Below are positions 17,203-27,390 of a stretch of 64,000 nucleotides of DNA, piece after piece. The notes below the pieces were generated by a model. It made no database searches. It saw only the letters and a list, made by a program, of their open reading frames with translations, and was not told the DNA's origin. Every line of letters starts with the position of its first letter. Positions within the stretch are counted from its first letter, which is position 1. The DNA comes from Pleurocapsa sp. PCC 7319. GTDB taxonomy: Bacteria > Cyanobacteriota > Cyanobacteriia > Cyanobacteriales > Xenococcaceae. The DNA is taken from positions 1,609,902 through 1,673,901 of the forward strand of contig NZ_KB235922.1 in the NCBI RefSeq assembly GCF_000332195.1, in the 5' to 3' direction. Made by a program: the position numbers and the translations under genes.

Positions 17203-18045
17203 ATTGTTTGTAGATATTCTTACTAGTTGAAAAATTAAGTAGTTTATTTGGAGAAAAATAAATATCTAAAAATTTGAATTGCTTTACATATTCTTTATCT
17301 TCCAAGAAATCTACTTTATCTCTGCTTCATAAATGCATCTGTGAGTTAAGTCGTTATAAAGTTGTGACCATAATCACAAAGACAACTATTGCTATTAATC
17401 TGAAATTCAATAGAATAGTTGCCTGTAAAGAAAGCAAGAAATTTAAGGAATAAATAGAATCAATATTTAGAATTAGACATTTATAAGCCATTGGTGAAGG
17501 TGGTCAATGGTCACAAAATCTGATTCATAAATAAAATATATTTGGCTATTTAGGTGTAAAATCCTTAATTTGTGTAGCGATCGCCTTGAGAAGAGTGCCA
17601 ATTTTACGATTCCTTTAGAGTGGTAGAGTATAACTACATCAATGTATCTTCTATTTATCTTTTATCTAGTAGCATTTCATATATAGCAATACGAACTTTT
17701 ATTAGGACACTCATTACTCGTTACTCGTTACTCATTACTTACGAGCAATCAAATGAACTTGTCCTAATACAACTTTGTACGGCTATATATCGTATGTCAA
17801 ATATTTGAATTGTTTTGCTGAAAATCGAGCGAATATAAGAAAAGCAAGAACCAAAAATAAACCTTGAGAAGATATTTGTTTCCGAAGGTTTATTCTTATA
17901 ACTAATAGCAGTTCTTTATTCAAACACAAGATTAATTGATCTTAAATTTTATCTTGCATCAAGAGAATGTTTTTTAGAGATCAAGATAGATAACTTCTCT
18001 TCTTGTCCTTTTAAAATTTACCTAGTTTACTCAATATGATTAAAG
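17203..18045. other. 843-base gene-poor interval
   Basis: Between the beta-helix gene and the DUF2811 gene. It holds a MITE-like element (17679-17790, separate entry). The rest is AT-rich and shows no convincing coding frame; a 62-codon frame at 17620-17808 mostly overlaps the mobile element and is dismissed. The promoter of the beta-helix gene should lie in the first 200 bases. Confidence 0.5.
17679..17790. mobile_element. MITE-like element with terminal inverted repeats and a tandem-repeat core
   Basis: The ends 17680-17709 and 17760-17789 are inverted repeats matching at 25 of 30 positions. They begin TATATAGC and end TATTAGGACA on the inner side. The interior (17710-17742) is a short tandem repeat of the kind TTACTCGTTACTCGTTACTC. 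No coding sequence is present. TA dinucleotides extend the palindrome at both outer ends, consistent with insertion at TA as in IS630/Tc1-type elements, though the responsible transposase is not in the window. Confidence 0.65.
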
Positions 18046-18285
18046 CTAATTTTGAGAATATTTAACAGGAATAGCACATACCGAATGTAGATAATTCTGA
18101 GAACAAGCTTGGTAATCAGTTGGTTTAATTTCTTTATGGTTTTGCATTAGAAACAAGGACATACTGGCATCAATTAACATTTTTCTATTCCATTGAGGAT
18201 TAGAATTCAAGAAGTGCTGCATACAGCTATAAATTTTTTCATTTACTTCAACGCTCAGTACAACTCTCTTTTTCTCAGATTCCAT
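18046..18285 (-). CDS. DUF2811-like small protein
   Basis: A 79-residue protein. Its core, VVLSVEVNEKIYSCMQHFLN followed by PQWNRKMLIDASMSLFLMQN, follows the pattern of the cyanobacterial DUF2811 family: a strand with VEV/AEIPE, a helix, a hydrophobic Trp-containing turn, and a helix ending in SLFLxQN. That family has no known function. Residues after position 50 are not conserved-looking. The gene is isolated between a repeat-rich region and the taxis operon, facing the same way as the operon but 377 bases beyond its end, so it is probably transcribed separately. Confidence 0.65.
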   Translation of the reverse strand: MESEKKRVVLSVEVNEKIYSCMQHFLNSNPQWNRKMLIDASMSLFLMQNHKEIKPTDYQACSQNYLHSVCAIPVKYSQN

Positions 18286-18662
18286 ATTAAATTAAGAATA
18301 ATTTGTTAACTTAATAATTAACTGTACCAAGGTTTTTTCTAAATGAAGTTTTGATTTTCCAATCGGTTCTCACTGTGGATAATTTTTTTTTGATAGTTAT
18401 TTTGAACTCCGTAGTATTACGCAGGTAAAACGAGATTTCAATGGGCAATTATAAATAAATAATATATTTCTGGGGAAAACTAACTCTAAATTGTGGAAAA
18501 GCTTGGGAATACTGTTCAAAAAGATACATAAGTAAATTTTATATATTTCTGATTAAACTCTTTGGAGACGTAGTTATCTACATGAGTTCAGAATTTGGAA
18601 TTCGGAATTCGGAGTTATGATTTCTTCCTCTAACTATGTTTTTAGCTTGATCGAACTCCGGT
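18286..18662. other. 377-base interval with GAATTCGG repeats
   Basis: Lies between the end of the cheA-like gene and the start of the DUF2811 gene. At 18591-18615 it carries a short repeat built from GGAATTC and TTCGGA units, a motif common between cyanobacterial genes. A 7-base inverted repeat CGGAGTT/AACTCCG (around 18612-18661) spans the end of cheA but has a long loop and no T-run, so it is not called as a terminator. Nothing else is seen. Confidence 0.5.
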
Positions 18663-21600
18663 TTATCTCATAGAATTCATAACTTGATTGATAGTGCTAA
18701 TTAGTTCTTGTTCGGGACAAGGTTTTACTAGGTAGGCAGCTGCACCAAGTTCTAGGGCTAATTTACGATGTTTATCACTATCACGAGAGGTCAGAATAAG
18801 AATCGGCAAATTACTATATTCAGGATCATTTTTTACTGCTTTTAAAAACTGAAAACCATTCATTAATGGCATTTCCAGATCACAAACTACTAATTCAACT
18901 GTTCCAGATTTTTTAAGTTCAGTCAGAGCATTAATTCCATTGTCGGCTTGAAGTACGTTTTGACTAACTTTTTCTAACGACATGGCAATCGTTCTTCTCA
19001 GACTATTGGAATCATCAACCACTAGCAGAGTTTGAGGGATTAGAGATGTTGCAGGAGGTAATTGTTGTAAATCTAAAGTATCAGAGCTAGGTAAAGCTTG
19101 GAGGCTAGTACCGCCTAAAAAGGCACGTTGACTCATAGTATTGCTACGATATTGAGCATCTTTAAGTAAGACTGCGCCATCGATGACCAAAGTCAGACTA
19201 CTATCTTTAAGAACGCTACTACCATAAACATATCTCGGGGGGATAATTGCGCTTCCAAGAGGTCTAATAACTAGTTCTTGCTCTCCCAAAACTTGATCTA
19301 CCTCTAAACCTACAAAACTGTCTTGACGACGCAACAGCAAAATGGGATTGTTCAGGCTAGATTCTGAGGTCTTTAATTGAGGTATAGTGCGAGGGTATTC
19401 AATCATGCTAGATAGCTGTCTGACAGGAATCATGTCCACATCATCTTGAGTTTGCCAATGTAAAACCTTTTGCCCCTCAAAAATTTGCACCTCTTTAGAA
19501 GTTGGCATGATTATTCTTTCGATCGCATCAATTAAAATGGCGTAAGTCATTCCTGCCGCTTTGGTGAGCATTAGCTTAGCAATGGTCAAAGTAAGAGGAA
19601 TTTGCAGAGCAAAAGTTGTCCCTTTGCCTGGAGTAGATTCAATCGAAATTGTGCCATTCATTTCTTCGATTTGCGATCGCACTACGTCCATTCCCACTCC
19701 TCTACCAGACAAGTCGCTGATTTTATCAGCAGTAGAAAATCCTGGTTCAAATAAAAGTTCTAGCAGTTGGGATGGGGGAATACGCTCTGCTTGTTGAGGT
19801 GTAATTAATTTTTTTTCAATCCCACTTTGTTTAATTTTTTCAATATTAATTCCTTTACCATCATCTCCCACTTCAATTACAGTTTGGCTGCCCTGATAAT
19901 ACGCCCGCAGAAAAACTGTTCCTGTTTCTGGTTTACCCGTCTGAAGTCTTTCTTCAGGCTTTTCTAAACCGTGGTCAAAGGAATTTCGTACTAAATGCAA
20001 TAAGGGATCGTATAGTTTCTCTTCAATCGTTTTATCAATCAGAATATGACTACCAGTAATATTGAGTTCAGCTTTTTTATCGTGAGTTACAGAAAGCTGT
20101 TTAAGTAAACGAGGAAAACGATTGAACAGTCTGCCAATTGGAGACATTCTGGTGTCAATCAGTTCATCCCTCATGTTTAACAACATTCGCTGTTGTTTTT
20201 GTGTATCTCGTTGTGCCTGTTTATTTTGATTTTTAATTCTATCGGCAATGTTTACCAGTTCAGAATTACTAGTAGAGGCTAACTCCAAAAGCTGATTTAG
20301 TCTGGCTTCGGGACTTTGTAAAGCTGAAGAAGGTAAGACAGATTTGTAAATTTTAGGTTGAGTTTGGGTGATATTTTGCAGTTTGGCTGGTAAATCTTGT
20401 AATAGTTGCTGTTGTTGAGGCGAAAGACAAACTTCATCCACAACTTCAATCAGTTCATTAACTATTTGCTCACTGTAGCTAATTTTGTCTAGTAATTGTT
20501 GCACAAACCCGCCAATTTGCTCATCTTTTAAAATATTTTTATTTTGATTAATTAATAATTCTCCTACTAAATCGTTTAATTTTTCCAGAGATTCTAAATT
20601 AACTCTTACTGTCTGATTAACGTTAGTTTGAGCAGTTTTTTTACTGTTGCTTTGTTTCGATGGGGAGCTAAATCGTGACTTTCTGACATCTCTAGTAGAT
20701 ATCTCTTGGGGAAGTGTAACCTTAGGTTTGATTGCTTGTGAGGGAATTGTGGGAACAAGAGAAACCTCTGATGGTTCATCAGTTTCTGGAGTTGATTCGA
20801 CTTCCTGTTCAGCAAGAGACTCTACCGGTTCTTCGCCCCAAATTTGGGTCATTAATTCTCCCGAATCTTGATTATTATCAAACTCCATAGACTCAGATTC
20901 GGGAGCATCTGTAAATTCCTCTGCTAAAGACTCAGAAGCAAAAATATCAGCAGCTTCTTCTTGTTCTTCTGCATCCTCAATGACTTCCATGGGCATAGAA
21001 AATATTGAATCTTCTGCCGCTAAATCAGAATCTAGAACTGCTGCTGATTCTTCTGAATCCAGTTGATTATTTTCTGCTACGACCTCTAGAGGATTACCAA
21101 CGCCTAAAGCTCCAGTAAATTGCTGCAATTCCACAGAAGGTTCTCCTCCTCGATCACGATCGCCTGCCATGACCTGCTGTTGTGCCTGCTGAAAATTGGC
21201 GATCGCTGCTTGGGTAATTTCCTTAACCAGATCGGGATTGACTTCTAAGGCAGTTAAAATGGTTTGGGCGATTTCTCCTAAACCAGATAAATTAAGAGAT
21301 TGTGATAGACCCAAAAATATTTCGGCTTGAGACTGTAACACCTCAGCCATATTGGCATTATCACCTTCGGCTAAAGCTGTTGATAATTCCTCAATTCTTT
21401 CGGGAACTACAGATTCAAAGAAAGATTCAACTACATCTAAGCCTAATTCTTCAGAAGTAGGGAAAGCATCTTGATCGCTGAGATAGTCGCCAAAGATTTC
21501 CGTCAATTCGGCAAATATACCAGCAGCCCGATTAAGAATTTCTTCTCGATCAATCGGAGCTTTACTAAATTCAGCAGTTAGGGGAATCCTGAGACAATCG

Positions 21601-21905
21601 TAACTAGCATAGAGAAGTTTTTTGGTTTGAATATCAATTTCTAACTCAGGATTATAGAGAGCCTTAAATACATCCTCCATAGAATGAGCGACGGTTTTGA
21701 TCGTTTCCAACCCCACGTTAGCTGCTCCTCCCTTAAGAGTATGGGTCGCTCGCATCAGCTTGTTCACTCTTAGAGGGCGATCGCTTAGTTCAATCTCACC
21801 ATCATTGATGGCAAATAATTCTTGTTCTATAGTTTCTAATAATTCGGGAGCTTCTTCCAAAAAGTATTGATAGGCTTGGTCGCGAATACTGGGGTCGGTA
21901 ATCAT
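18663..21905 (-). CDS. CheA-type hybrid histidine kinase with C-terminal receiver (PixL/PilL-like)
   Basis: A 1080-residue taxis kinase. It has an Hpt (P1) domain with phospho-accepting His55 in RATHTLKGGAANVG; a second helical Hpt-like segment without that motif (about 150-270); a long acidic, low-complexity linker; a dimerisation helix; and a HATPase domain with HLVRNSFDHG, EVGDDGKGI, PGFSTA and GRGVGMDVV. A CheW-like domain and a receiver with Asp1009 in VVCDLEMPLMNG follow. It would take signals from the MCP via CheW and pass phosphate to the CheY-like and PATAN-REC proteins of the same operon, driving type IV pilus motility. It is the last gene of the operon; a stem-loop with a T-run lies just upstream. 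Confidence 0.93.
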   Translation of the reverse strand: MITDPSIRDQAYQYFLEEAPELLETIEQELFAINDGEIELSDRPLRVNKLMRATHTLKGGAANVGLETIKTVAHSMEDVFKALYNPELEIDIQTKKLLYASYDCLRIPLTAEFSKAPIDREEILNRAAGIFAELTEIFGDYLSDQDAFPTSEELGLDVVESFFESVVPERIEELSTALAEGDNANMAEVLQSQAEIFLGLSQSLNLSGLGEIAQTILTALEVNPDLVKEITQAAIANFQQAQQQVMAGDRDRGGEPSVELQQFTGALGVGNPLEVVAENNQLDSEESAAVLDSDLAAEDSIFSMPMEVIEDAEEQEEAADIFASESLAEEFTDAPESESMEFDNNQDSGELMTQIWGEEPVESLAEQEVESTPETDEPSEVSLVPTIPSQAIKPKVTLPQEISTRDVRKSRFSSPSKQSNSKKTAQTNVNQTVRVNLESLEKLNDLVGELLINQNKNILKDEQIGGFVQQLLDKISYSEQIVNELIEVVDEVCLSPQQQQLLQDLPAKLQNITQTQPKIYKSVLPSSALQSPEARLNQLLELASTSNSELVNIADRIKNQNKQAQRDTQKQQRMLLNMRDELIDTRMSPIGRLFNRFPRLLKQLSVTHDKKAELNITGSHILIDKTIEEKLYDPLLHLVRNSFDHGLEKPEERLQTGKPETGTVFLRAYYQGSQTVIEVGDDGKGINIEKIKQSGIEKKLITPQQAERIPPSQLLELLFEPGFSTADKISDLSGRGVGMDVVRSQIEEMNGTISIESTPGKGTTFALQIPLTLTIAKLMLTKAAGMTYAILIDAIERIIMPTSKEVQIFEGQKVLHWQTQDDVDMIPVRQLSSMIEYPRTIPQLKTSESSLNNPILLLRRQDSFVGLEVDQVLGEQELVIRPLGSAIIPPRYVYGSSVLKDSSLTLVIDGAVLLKDAQYRSNTMSQRAFLGGTSLQALPSSDTLDLQQLPPATSLIPQTLLVVDDSNSLRRTIAMSLEKVSQNVLQADNGINALTELKKSGTVELVVCDLEMPLMNGFQFLKAVKNDPEYSNLPILILTSRDSDKHRKLALELGAAAYLVKPCPEQELISTINQVMNSMR

Positions 21906-21943
21906 CGTCGAATAATTCTCTTAAATATAATTGCTGTTTAAAA

Positions 21944-21990
21944 ATAAAAAATCTGAATTCTGAAATAGATAATTTCTACTTCAGAATTCA
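21944..21990 (-). terminator. Stem-loop with T-run between mcp and cheA (possible attenuator)
   Basis: On the minus strand TGAATTCTGAA (21990-21980) pairs perfectly with TTCAGAATTCA (21964-21954), an 11-bp stem with a 15-base loop. It is followed at once by GATTTTTTATTTTT. This is the shape of an intrinsic terminator, though the stem is AT-rich. It sits 21 bases after the mcp stop and about 40 bases before the cheA start, so it could lower cheA expression relative to the upstream genes instead of ending the operon. Confidence 0.5.
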
Positions 21991-22010
21991 ATGGTTAGAA
22001 CTTCTGACTC

Positions 22011-25000
22011 TTACTTGACTTTGAACTGAGATACGCTTGCTTGAAGATTTTGTGCCAGTTTCTCTAGCTCTTGGAAGGAAACAGAAATTTTGCCCGAATC
22101 TTGAGAAGTTTCATTAGCAATTTCCGCTACTTGACCCATCACTAGAGTTACGGATGCCGCTTCTTGAGTTTGTACATTGGCAGCACTGGTAATACCTTGA
22201 ACCAAGTCCTTGATTTCTGCCGTGGCAGCAACAATTTCGTTTAAGCTTTCACGGGTTTCATTAACCAGATTCGTTCCTTCAGCAACTTGCTCGACACCAG
22301 CTTCCATCGCAGCAGCTACTTCTTGTGTTTCTTCTTGAATTTCCCTAACGAGTTTTTCAATCTCCGTAGTCGCTTCCGTAGATTGCAAGGATAGATTGCG
22401 AACTTCATCAGCTACTACCGCAAATCCTTTACCGTATTCTCCTGCACGAGTTGCCTCCAGAGCAGCATTTAATGCCAAAAGGTTAGTTTGAGTAGCAAAA
22501 CTACTGATTAGGCTGACTACCTTGGAAATTTTCTGGGAAGAATCACTCAAACGTTTAACTCGTTTCCCGGCATCAGCAACAGTTTCCCGAATACTAGCGA
22601 TACTATCTACAGTATTGTTCATTGCCTTATCGCCGGCTTGTACTGTTTGATTAGCCTGTTCAATAGCAACTTCCACTTTTTGGGCGTTTTCGGTAGTTAC
22701 GGTGGAAGCATCGATCATCGCTTGGACTCTGTCTAATGCTTCCTGAAGTTCCTGCAACTGTCTCTCAGACTGTAAAGACAAACCTTGGATGGCATTGCTA
22801 CTAGAACCCGTAGTTTCAGTTACTTGTAAAGCGGCTGTCTGTACCTGCTCCACAATTCCTTTTAAAGAATCGAGAGTGGTATTATAAGCTCCAGCAATTG
22901 TCCCAATTTCGTTTTCGGTAACATTAGCTCTAACAGTCAGGTCTCCGCTAAATGCCGGTCTAACAGTTCTGAGCATCTCAACCGCTTGCTTTTGGAGATC
23001 TTCTTTAGCTGCTCTTTCTCGGTCTAGAGTTTGGCTCAGATTTTCTGACTGAATCCGTAATTGCTCATAATAGTCAAGCTGCTGAATCGCGATTCCTAAT
23101 TGATTGGCTAACTGTGCCATTTGATCCGCTTCTATTGTTTCCCACATACGAGGACCAGAATTTTGATAGACTCCTAATAATCCCCACAATTGGTCTTCTC
23201 TAAAAATAGGAGCGATGATATAAGCTCTGGCTTGATATTTCTCTAATGACTTGATATAGCAAGGAGGGAAATTTTGAGTGTAAATATCATTTATAGCGGT
23301 ATATTTTTTACCTTCAGTGGTATATTTGCCACCTTGAGTTCGTTCCAAATAGGTGTCGGTTTCAGTAATATCCCCAGTAGACCATTTACGGAGAATACAG
23401 CGATTACTTTGAGTGCGATCGCCACTAAGAACTTCATCTTCAGTTTGTTCTATTAACAGTGAAACCCAATCACCAGCTACTGATTCAGCTACTACTTGAC
23501 CACTCCAATCAGGATTAAACTGATAGACTACAGTACGATCAGCTTTTAGAGCTTGACGAACTTCTTGAGTTGTTACCTTGAAAACTTCATCAATATTTTT
23601 GGCGGTACGAATCTGCTCACTAATTTTATTGCTGGTTTTTTCTAATTCAGATTGTTTTTCCAGCCTGGTCATATAATTGATCTGCTGCATAGCAACTCCA
23701 ACTTGCAAACCAATTTGCCTTAAGGTATCAACTTCATAATCTTGCCAACGATATGCAGCAGTATTTTGATAGCAGCCTATTAAACCCCAAAGCTTTTTGC
23801 TGCCAAACATATCACTGTCCGCAATAAAGATGGGCGCGAGAGCATAGGCTCTAGCTTCCATTTGTTCTAACAGTTCAATATGACATTCCTTGTGACCCTG
23901 TAAATAGATATCTTCTACAGCAAAGGTTTCACCGTTTTTGTAACGACCACCTTTGGTATTTTGCAGAAAAGTATCTTCAATAAAGGGAATTATTTTAGTC
24001 AGATCTGACCACCCTGGGGCAGCAGACTCGGCAATAAAATTCCCACTCCAGTCAGGATTAAAGCGATAGATAGCTACACGGTCAACATTTAAGATGCGAC
24101 GACCTTCATCAGTAGCAATTTGCCAGACAGCTTGCTCATCTTTGGATAAACGAACTTTTTCCAGAATTTTCGAGAGACTTTTCTCTCTTTTGAATGCCTG
24201 CTCCATCTGCTTACTCTGGAATTCTGAGTTACGCATATAAGCAGTTTGTTGCAGAGGCATGATAAAACGAGAGGCAAATTCTTTGACCTGTTCGACTTCT
24301 GACTCTTGCCAGTTACGGGGTCCAGTGTTTTGGTAAACTCCTAAAACTCCCAAAAGCTGATTATTGAAATGAATTGGTACAACAACATAAGCCCTAGCCT
24401 GCATTGCCTCGAATTTTTCCAGTACTGCCTGGGCTAATCCTTTAGACTGGACATCATTGGCAATATAACAAGGCTCAAATTCTCCACCCTTGAAATGAAA
24501 GTCATAGTCTAATACCGACCCTGCGGGTTGCCAATTACCCCTCATAGATTCAGCTACAATTTTGCCACTCCAGTCTGGATTAAAGGCAAACACTGCTGCC
24601 CGATCTAGTTTCATAGACTGACAAATTTTATCTAGCCAGCTTTGCATCGTTTCTTGAGCATTCTGGCGGATAGAAGTCAGAAAATCCTGGTTAGAGATTT
24701 GTTCTGCTTGCTGGGCTTGGAATTTTAGCTCACGTATGGAGCGTGTTTGCTCTAAAGGTTGGTTAAATTTAGGTGCATACTCGACTACTAGCTGAACTTC
24801 TGATTCTTGCCAGTTACGAGAGCCAGAATTTTGATAAACTCCTAACATTCCTAACAGGCGATCGCCCATTTTAATGGGAACTACAATATACGCCTTGGCT
24901 TCTAGCCCTTCAATTTGCTCAATTAAACAGGGTGCAAAGCCCTGATTATAAATATCATTGACAACATACTTGGGTTGACAGTTTTCTGCGGTGATAAAAC

Positions 25001-26345
25001 AGTCACTATCAAAAGAAGTAGACGCTTTCCCCCATTTAGAATCCGCGGACTCAGCTAAAATTTCTCCACTACCATCAGGATTAAAACCATATACTAAAGT
25101 CCGATCGGCTTTCACAAACTGGCGTATTTGTTCTAGTTTTTGTTCCATTGATTGTTCTGCTTGGGAACAAAAAATATTTACTAGATCTCCCTGGGCAAAG
25201 TGCTTAATCTGCCTATTTTGAAACTGAGAGTGACGGATTAAACTTATTTGCTGCATGGGCAAGTTAAATAGAGCACTATATTTGTGCATCAACTCAACTT
25301 CAGACTTTTGCCAGTTACGTCTATCAGAGTTTTGAAACACTGCTAAAATCCCTAATAATCGCTCCCCAGATTTAATGGGAATAGCAATATATGCTTTTGC
25401 TTCAATGGCTTCTAAAGCGGCGATTAAACAACGAGGAAAATCCTGAGCGTAAATATCGTTGACTACGTATTGAGATTGACAATTTTCTGCGGTCAAAAAA
25501 CCGTCATAATCAAAAGCCGAACTCGCTGCTGACCACTGAGAATCTACGGACTCAGCGATCACGGTTCCGCTACCATCGGGGTTAAATCCATAAACCCAGG
25601 CTCGATCTGCTTTAAGATGATGACGAATTCCTGGCAGCATTGACTGTATCTGCTGGTGCATTTCCTGCCCCATTGAAGTTACCAAATCTTTGGTTCTATT
25701 TGATTTGAAACTAAGCACGGGAGATTGCAACACACGAGTCATTTCTAGTGTCAATTGATAAAGCAAATTGATTTCATCTTCTTGCCATTGACGTGGTTGG
25801 TCACACTGTTGAACTATTAACAGTCCCCACACTTTATTGAGTTCATAGCCTCTACTCCTTGGGGACACAGAATCAAGCACAATTGGGAACGCCAATGAAG
25901 CTTGTACCTGGAATTTCTCCAAGAGCTGTTTTTGATAAGGAGTAAGTTCTGCTTGGTTAATATTTTCAATAGCAATAAAGCCTGGAGTTAGAAAATCGTC
26001 TGCTCGATCTGCTCCAAAACAATTGCAAGCGATAGTTTCCCCAAATGCAGGAGTCCAACCTGATACTAAAGCCTCCGCAACAATTTCACCTGTATTTTCT
26101 CCTGCAAAAGAATAGATTAAAACACGATCCGCTTTGAGCTCCTGTTGAACGACTTTAACAACATTATTAAAAAAGTCCTGTTGTTCTGTGGATTGACGAA
26201 TCTGTTTGATAACTTTCCACAGGCGATCGCGTTCCTGCTTATATAAGCTTTTTTTGATTTTTTGAACTATATCTGGTTTTGAGCCATTTGTGCCATCTGT
26301 TGCACTGGTTAACTGTGGTTCTTGATAAGTACTTGCTGAATCCAT
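22011..26345 (-). CDS. Soluble methyl-accepting taxis protein with six GAF domains (PixJ/PtxD-like photoreceptor candidate)
   Basis: A 1444-residue protein without transmembrane helices. Six GAF domains lie at about 53-215, 225-370, 398-545, 561-710, 738-900 and 918-1085, followed by a HAMP-like segment (about 1120-1160) and an MCP signalling domain whose hairpin tip reads [23 protein letters not shown]5 has an invariant-type Asp in [13 protein letters not shown] and a Cys821-His822 pair in [17 protein letters not shown], matching red/green cyanobacteriochromes. GAF6 has [12 protein letters not shown] and Cys1029-Tyr1030. GAF2 and GAF3 have Cys-Leu at this site; GAF1 and GAF4 lack the Cys. 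GAF5, perhaps GAF6, may bind a bilin; the others may be structural or bind other ligands. It should signal through CheW to the CheA encoded next. Confidence 0.9.
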   Translation of the reverse strand: MDSASTYQEPQLTSATDGTNGSKPDIVQKIKKSLYKQERDRLWKVIKQIRQSTEQQDFFNNVVKVVQQELKADRVLIYSFAGENTGEIVAEALVSGWTPAFGETIACNCFGADRADDFLTPGFIAIENINQAELTPYQKQLLEKFQVQASLAFPIVLDSVSPRSRGYELNKVWGLLIVQQCDQPRQWQEDEINLLYQLTLEMTRVLQSPVLSFKSNRTKDLVTSMGQEMHQQIQSMLPGIRHHLKADRAWVYGFNPDGSGTVIAESVDSQWSAASSAFDYDGFLTAENCQSQYVVNDIYAQDFPRCLIAALEAIEAKAYIAIPIKSGERLLGILAVFQNSDRRNWQKSEVELMHKYSALFNLPMQQISLIRHSQFQNRQIKHFAQGDLVNIFCSQAEQSMEQKLEQIRQFVKADRTLVYGFNPDGSGEILAESADSKWGKASTSFDSDCFITAENCQPKYVVNDIYNQGFAPCLIEQIEGLEAKAYIVVPIKMGDRLLGMLGVYQNSGSRNWQESEVQLVVEYAPKFNQPLEQTRSIRELKFQAQQAEQISNQDFLTSIRQNAQETMQSWLDKICQSMKLDRAAVFAFNPDWSGKIVAESMRGNWQPAGSVLDYDFHFKGGEFEPCYIANDVQSKGLAQAVLEKFEAMQARAYVVVPIHFNNQLLGVLGVYQNTGPRNWQESEVEQVKEFASRFIMPLQQTAYMRNSEFQSKQMEQAFKREKSLSKILEKVRLSKDEQAVWQIATDEGRRILNVDRVAIYRFNPDWSGNFIAESAAPGWSDLTKIIPFIEDTFLQNTKGGRYKNGETFAVEDIYLQGHKECHIELLEQMEARAYALAPIFIADSDMFGSKKLWGLIGCYQNTAAYRWQDYEVDTLRQIGLQVGVAMQQINYMTRLEKQSELEKTSNKISEQIRTAKNIDEVFKVTTQEVRQALKADRTVVYQFNPDWSGQVVAESVAGDWVSLLIEQTEDEVLSGDRTQSNRCILRKWSTGDITETDTYLERTQGGKYTTEGKKYTAINDIYTQNFPPCYIKSLEKYQARAYIIAPIFREDQLWGLLGVYQNSGPRMWETIEADQMAQLANQLGIAIQQLDYYEQLRIQSENLSQTLDRERAAKEDLQKQAVEMLRTVRPAFSGDLTVRANVTENEIGTIAGAYNTTLDSLKGIVEQVQTAALQVTETTGSSSNAIQGLSLQSERQLQELQEALDRVQAMIDASTVTTENAQKVEVAIEQANQTVQAGDKAMNNTVDSIASIRETVADAGKRVKRLSDSSQKISKVVSLISSFATQTNLLALNAALEATRAGEYGKGFAVVADEVRNLSLQSTEATTEIEKLVREIQEETQEVAAAMEAGVEQVAEGTNLVNETRESLNEIVAATAEIKDLVQGITSAANVQTQEAASVTLVMGQVAEIANETSQDSGKISVSFQELEKLAQNLQASVSQFKVK

Positions 26346-26424
26346 AATATTTTACTTGATTTTCTAATTATTGGTACTAATAATTGGTCACGAGGACTAT
26401 TGAATTTGACTATAAAATTACGTA

Positions 26425-27006
26425 TTACTGAGAATAATTAAACTCGGTCTTAATTGAGAAAAAGTTAAAAATTTCTTCGGCATCAATGAGCATAATAATG
26501 TCATTATCTGAACTGGTAAAATATCCATGTAGAAAAGGCAAAACATCCTCTGAAAATATTTCAGAAGAAGAAGGTTTAAATTTAGCCAAATCAAGTTCAA
26601 TTAAATTGTCAATACTAGAAACAACTAATCCAATTGATTGTCCTTGAACTTGGATAACCATCACCAATACATCTTGATTGGTATCGCCATGGGACATAGG
26701 AGGTGGATATCCCAGTAGATTTTCTAAGTCTACAATCCAGAGCATTTCACTCCGCCAACTATAAATTCCTAAGACACAATAAAACATCTGAGGAACAGGT
26801 AAAATATCTCGAGCAGAAATCGTAATTACTTCTGTGACAATTTCTGCATCTAATAGTGCGATATCACCTTGTAACGCAGACTTATGTGTTTTTTCACTTC
26901 TCCCTAACTGAAATTGTAAAAACTTGCGGACTTGTTTGGCGTGAGACTGAATATCAGAATTAGTAGCAATATTCAGAGATAAAGAATTAGCAGATGTGCT
27001 TAACAT
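26425..27006 (-). CDS. CheW-like adaptor (PixI-like)
   Basis: A 193-residue single-domain CheW homologue. After a variable N-terminus (1-25) comes KFLQFQLG, the characteristic hydrophobic VTEVITISARDILPVPQMFY, the segment VLGIYSWRSEMLWIVDLENL with the invariant Gly-Ile and Asp-Leu, and the later LVVSSIDNLIELD. CheW bridges the MCP tip to the kinase CheA in the signalling array. It starts 18 bases after the CheY-like gene and ends 79 bases before the MCP gene, all on one strand, so they form one transcription unit. The gap to the MCP gene includes an AT-only 7-bp inverted repeat (26366-26385). Confidence 0.9.
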   Translation of the reverse strand: MLSTSANSLSLNIATNSDIQSHAKQVRKFLQFQLGRSEKTHKSALQGDIALLDAEIVTEVITISARDILPVPQMFYCVLGIYSWRSEMLWIVDLENLLGYPPPMSHGDTNQDVLVMVIQVQGQSIGLVVSSIDNLIELDLAKFKPSSSEIFSEDVLPFLHGYFTSSDNDIIMLIDAEEIFNFFSIKTEFNYSQ

Positions 27007-27024
27007 TATATTTAGTAGGTAATT

Positions 27025-27390
27025 TTAACTGGCAATAAGTTGCTGCACTTTATTAATTAATTCATCGCGATCTACTGGTTTAGCCAGATAAGCGTCAGCA
27101 CCCACCACATCTCCCCACATTTTGTCCGCTTCGGTAGACTTAGAAGAACACAAGATAACAGGAATTTTTTTCGTCTCTAAATCTGCTTTTAAGGTACGAC
27201 ATAGCTCAAAACCACTTTTCCCTCCCATGACCACATCTAAAACAATTAGATTAGGTTGATACTGTGATAATTTTTCTAGAGCTTCCTCGGCACTTTCAAC
27301 ATCTAGAACACTTAAGCCAGCTTGCTCAAGATAGGTAGTCGTGACTCGACGGTCAGTTAGACTATCATCGACCACTAAGACTTTACTCAT
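27025..27390 (-). CDS. CheY-like response regulator (PixH-like)
   Basis: A 121-residue stand-alone receiver domain. The acidic pair is Asp8-Asp9 in VLVVDDSLTDRR, the phospho-acceptor is Asp52 in LIVLDVVMGGKSGFELC, the conserved Ser/Thr is in VILCSSKS and the Lys is in AYLAKPVDRDEL. No output domain is present. In related operons this protein acts beside the PATAN-receiver protein as a second phosphate acceptor of CheA, and may act as a phosphate sink or set the pilus retraction bias. It is separated from the upstream PATAN-REC gene by 447 bases, unlike the tight spacing downstream, so a promoter may lie directly ahead of it. Confidence 0.92.
   Translation of the reverse strand: MSKVLVVDDSLTDRRVTTTYLEQAGLSVLDVESAEEALEKLSQYQPNLIVLDVVMGGKSGFELCRTLKADLETKKIPVILCSSKSTEADKMWGDVVGADAYLAKPVDRDELINKVQQLIAS

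Noticed and set aside
17620-17808. 62-codon frame
   Set aside because: Most of it lies inside the MITE-like element and its tandem repeat.
18612-18661. Terminator after cheA from CGGAGTT/AACTCCG
   Set aside because: The loop is over 30 bases and no T-run follows; part of it belongs to a dispersed GAATTCGG repeat.
24700-25150. DXCF second-cysteine motif in GAF3 of the MCP (sequence DSDCF)
   Set aside because: The spacing is wrong for DXCF: the residue two before Cys is Ser, and the canonical Cys is followed by Leu, so this GAF is not a good bilin candidate.
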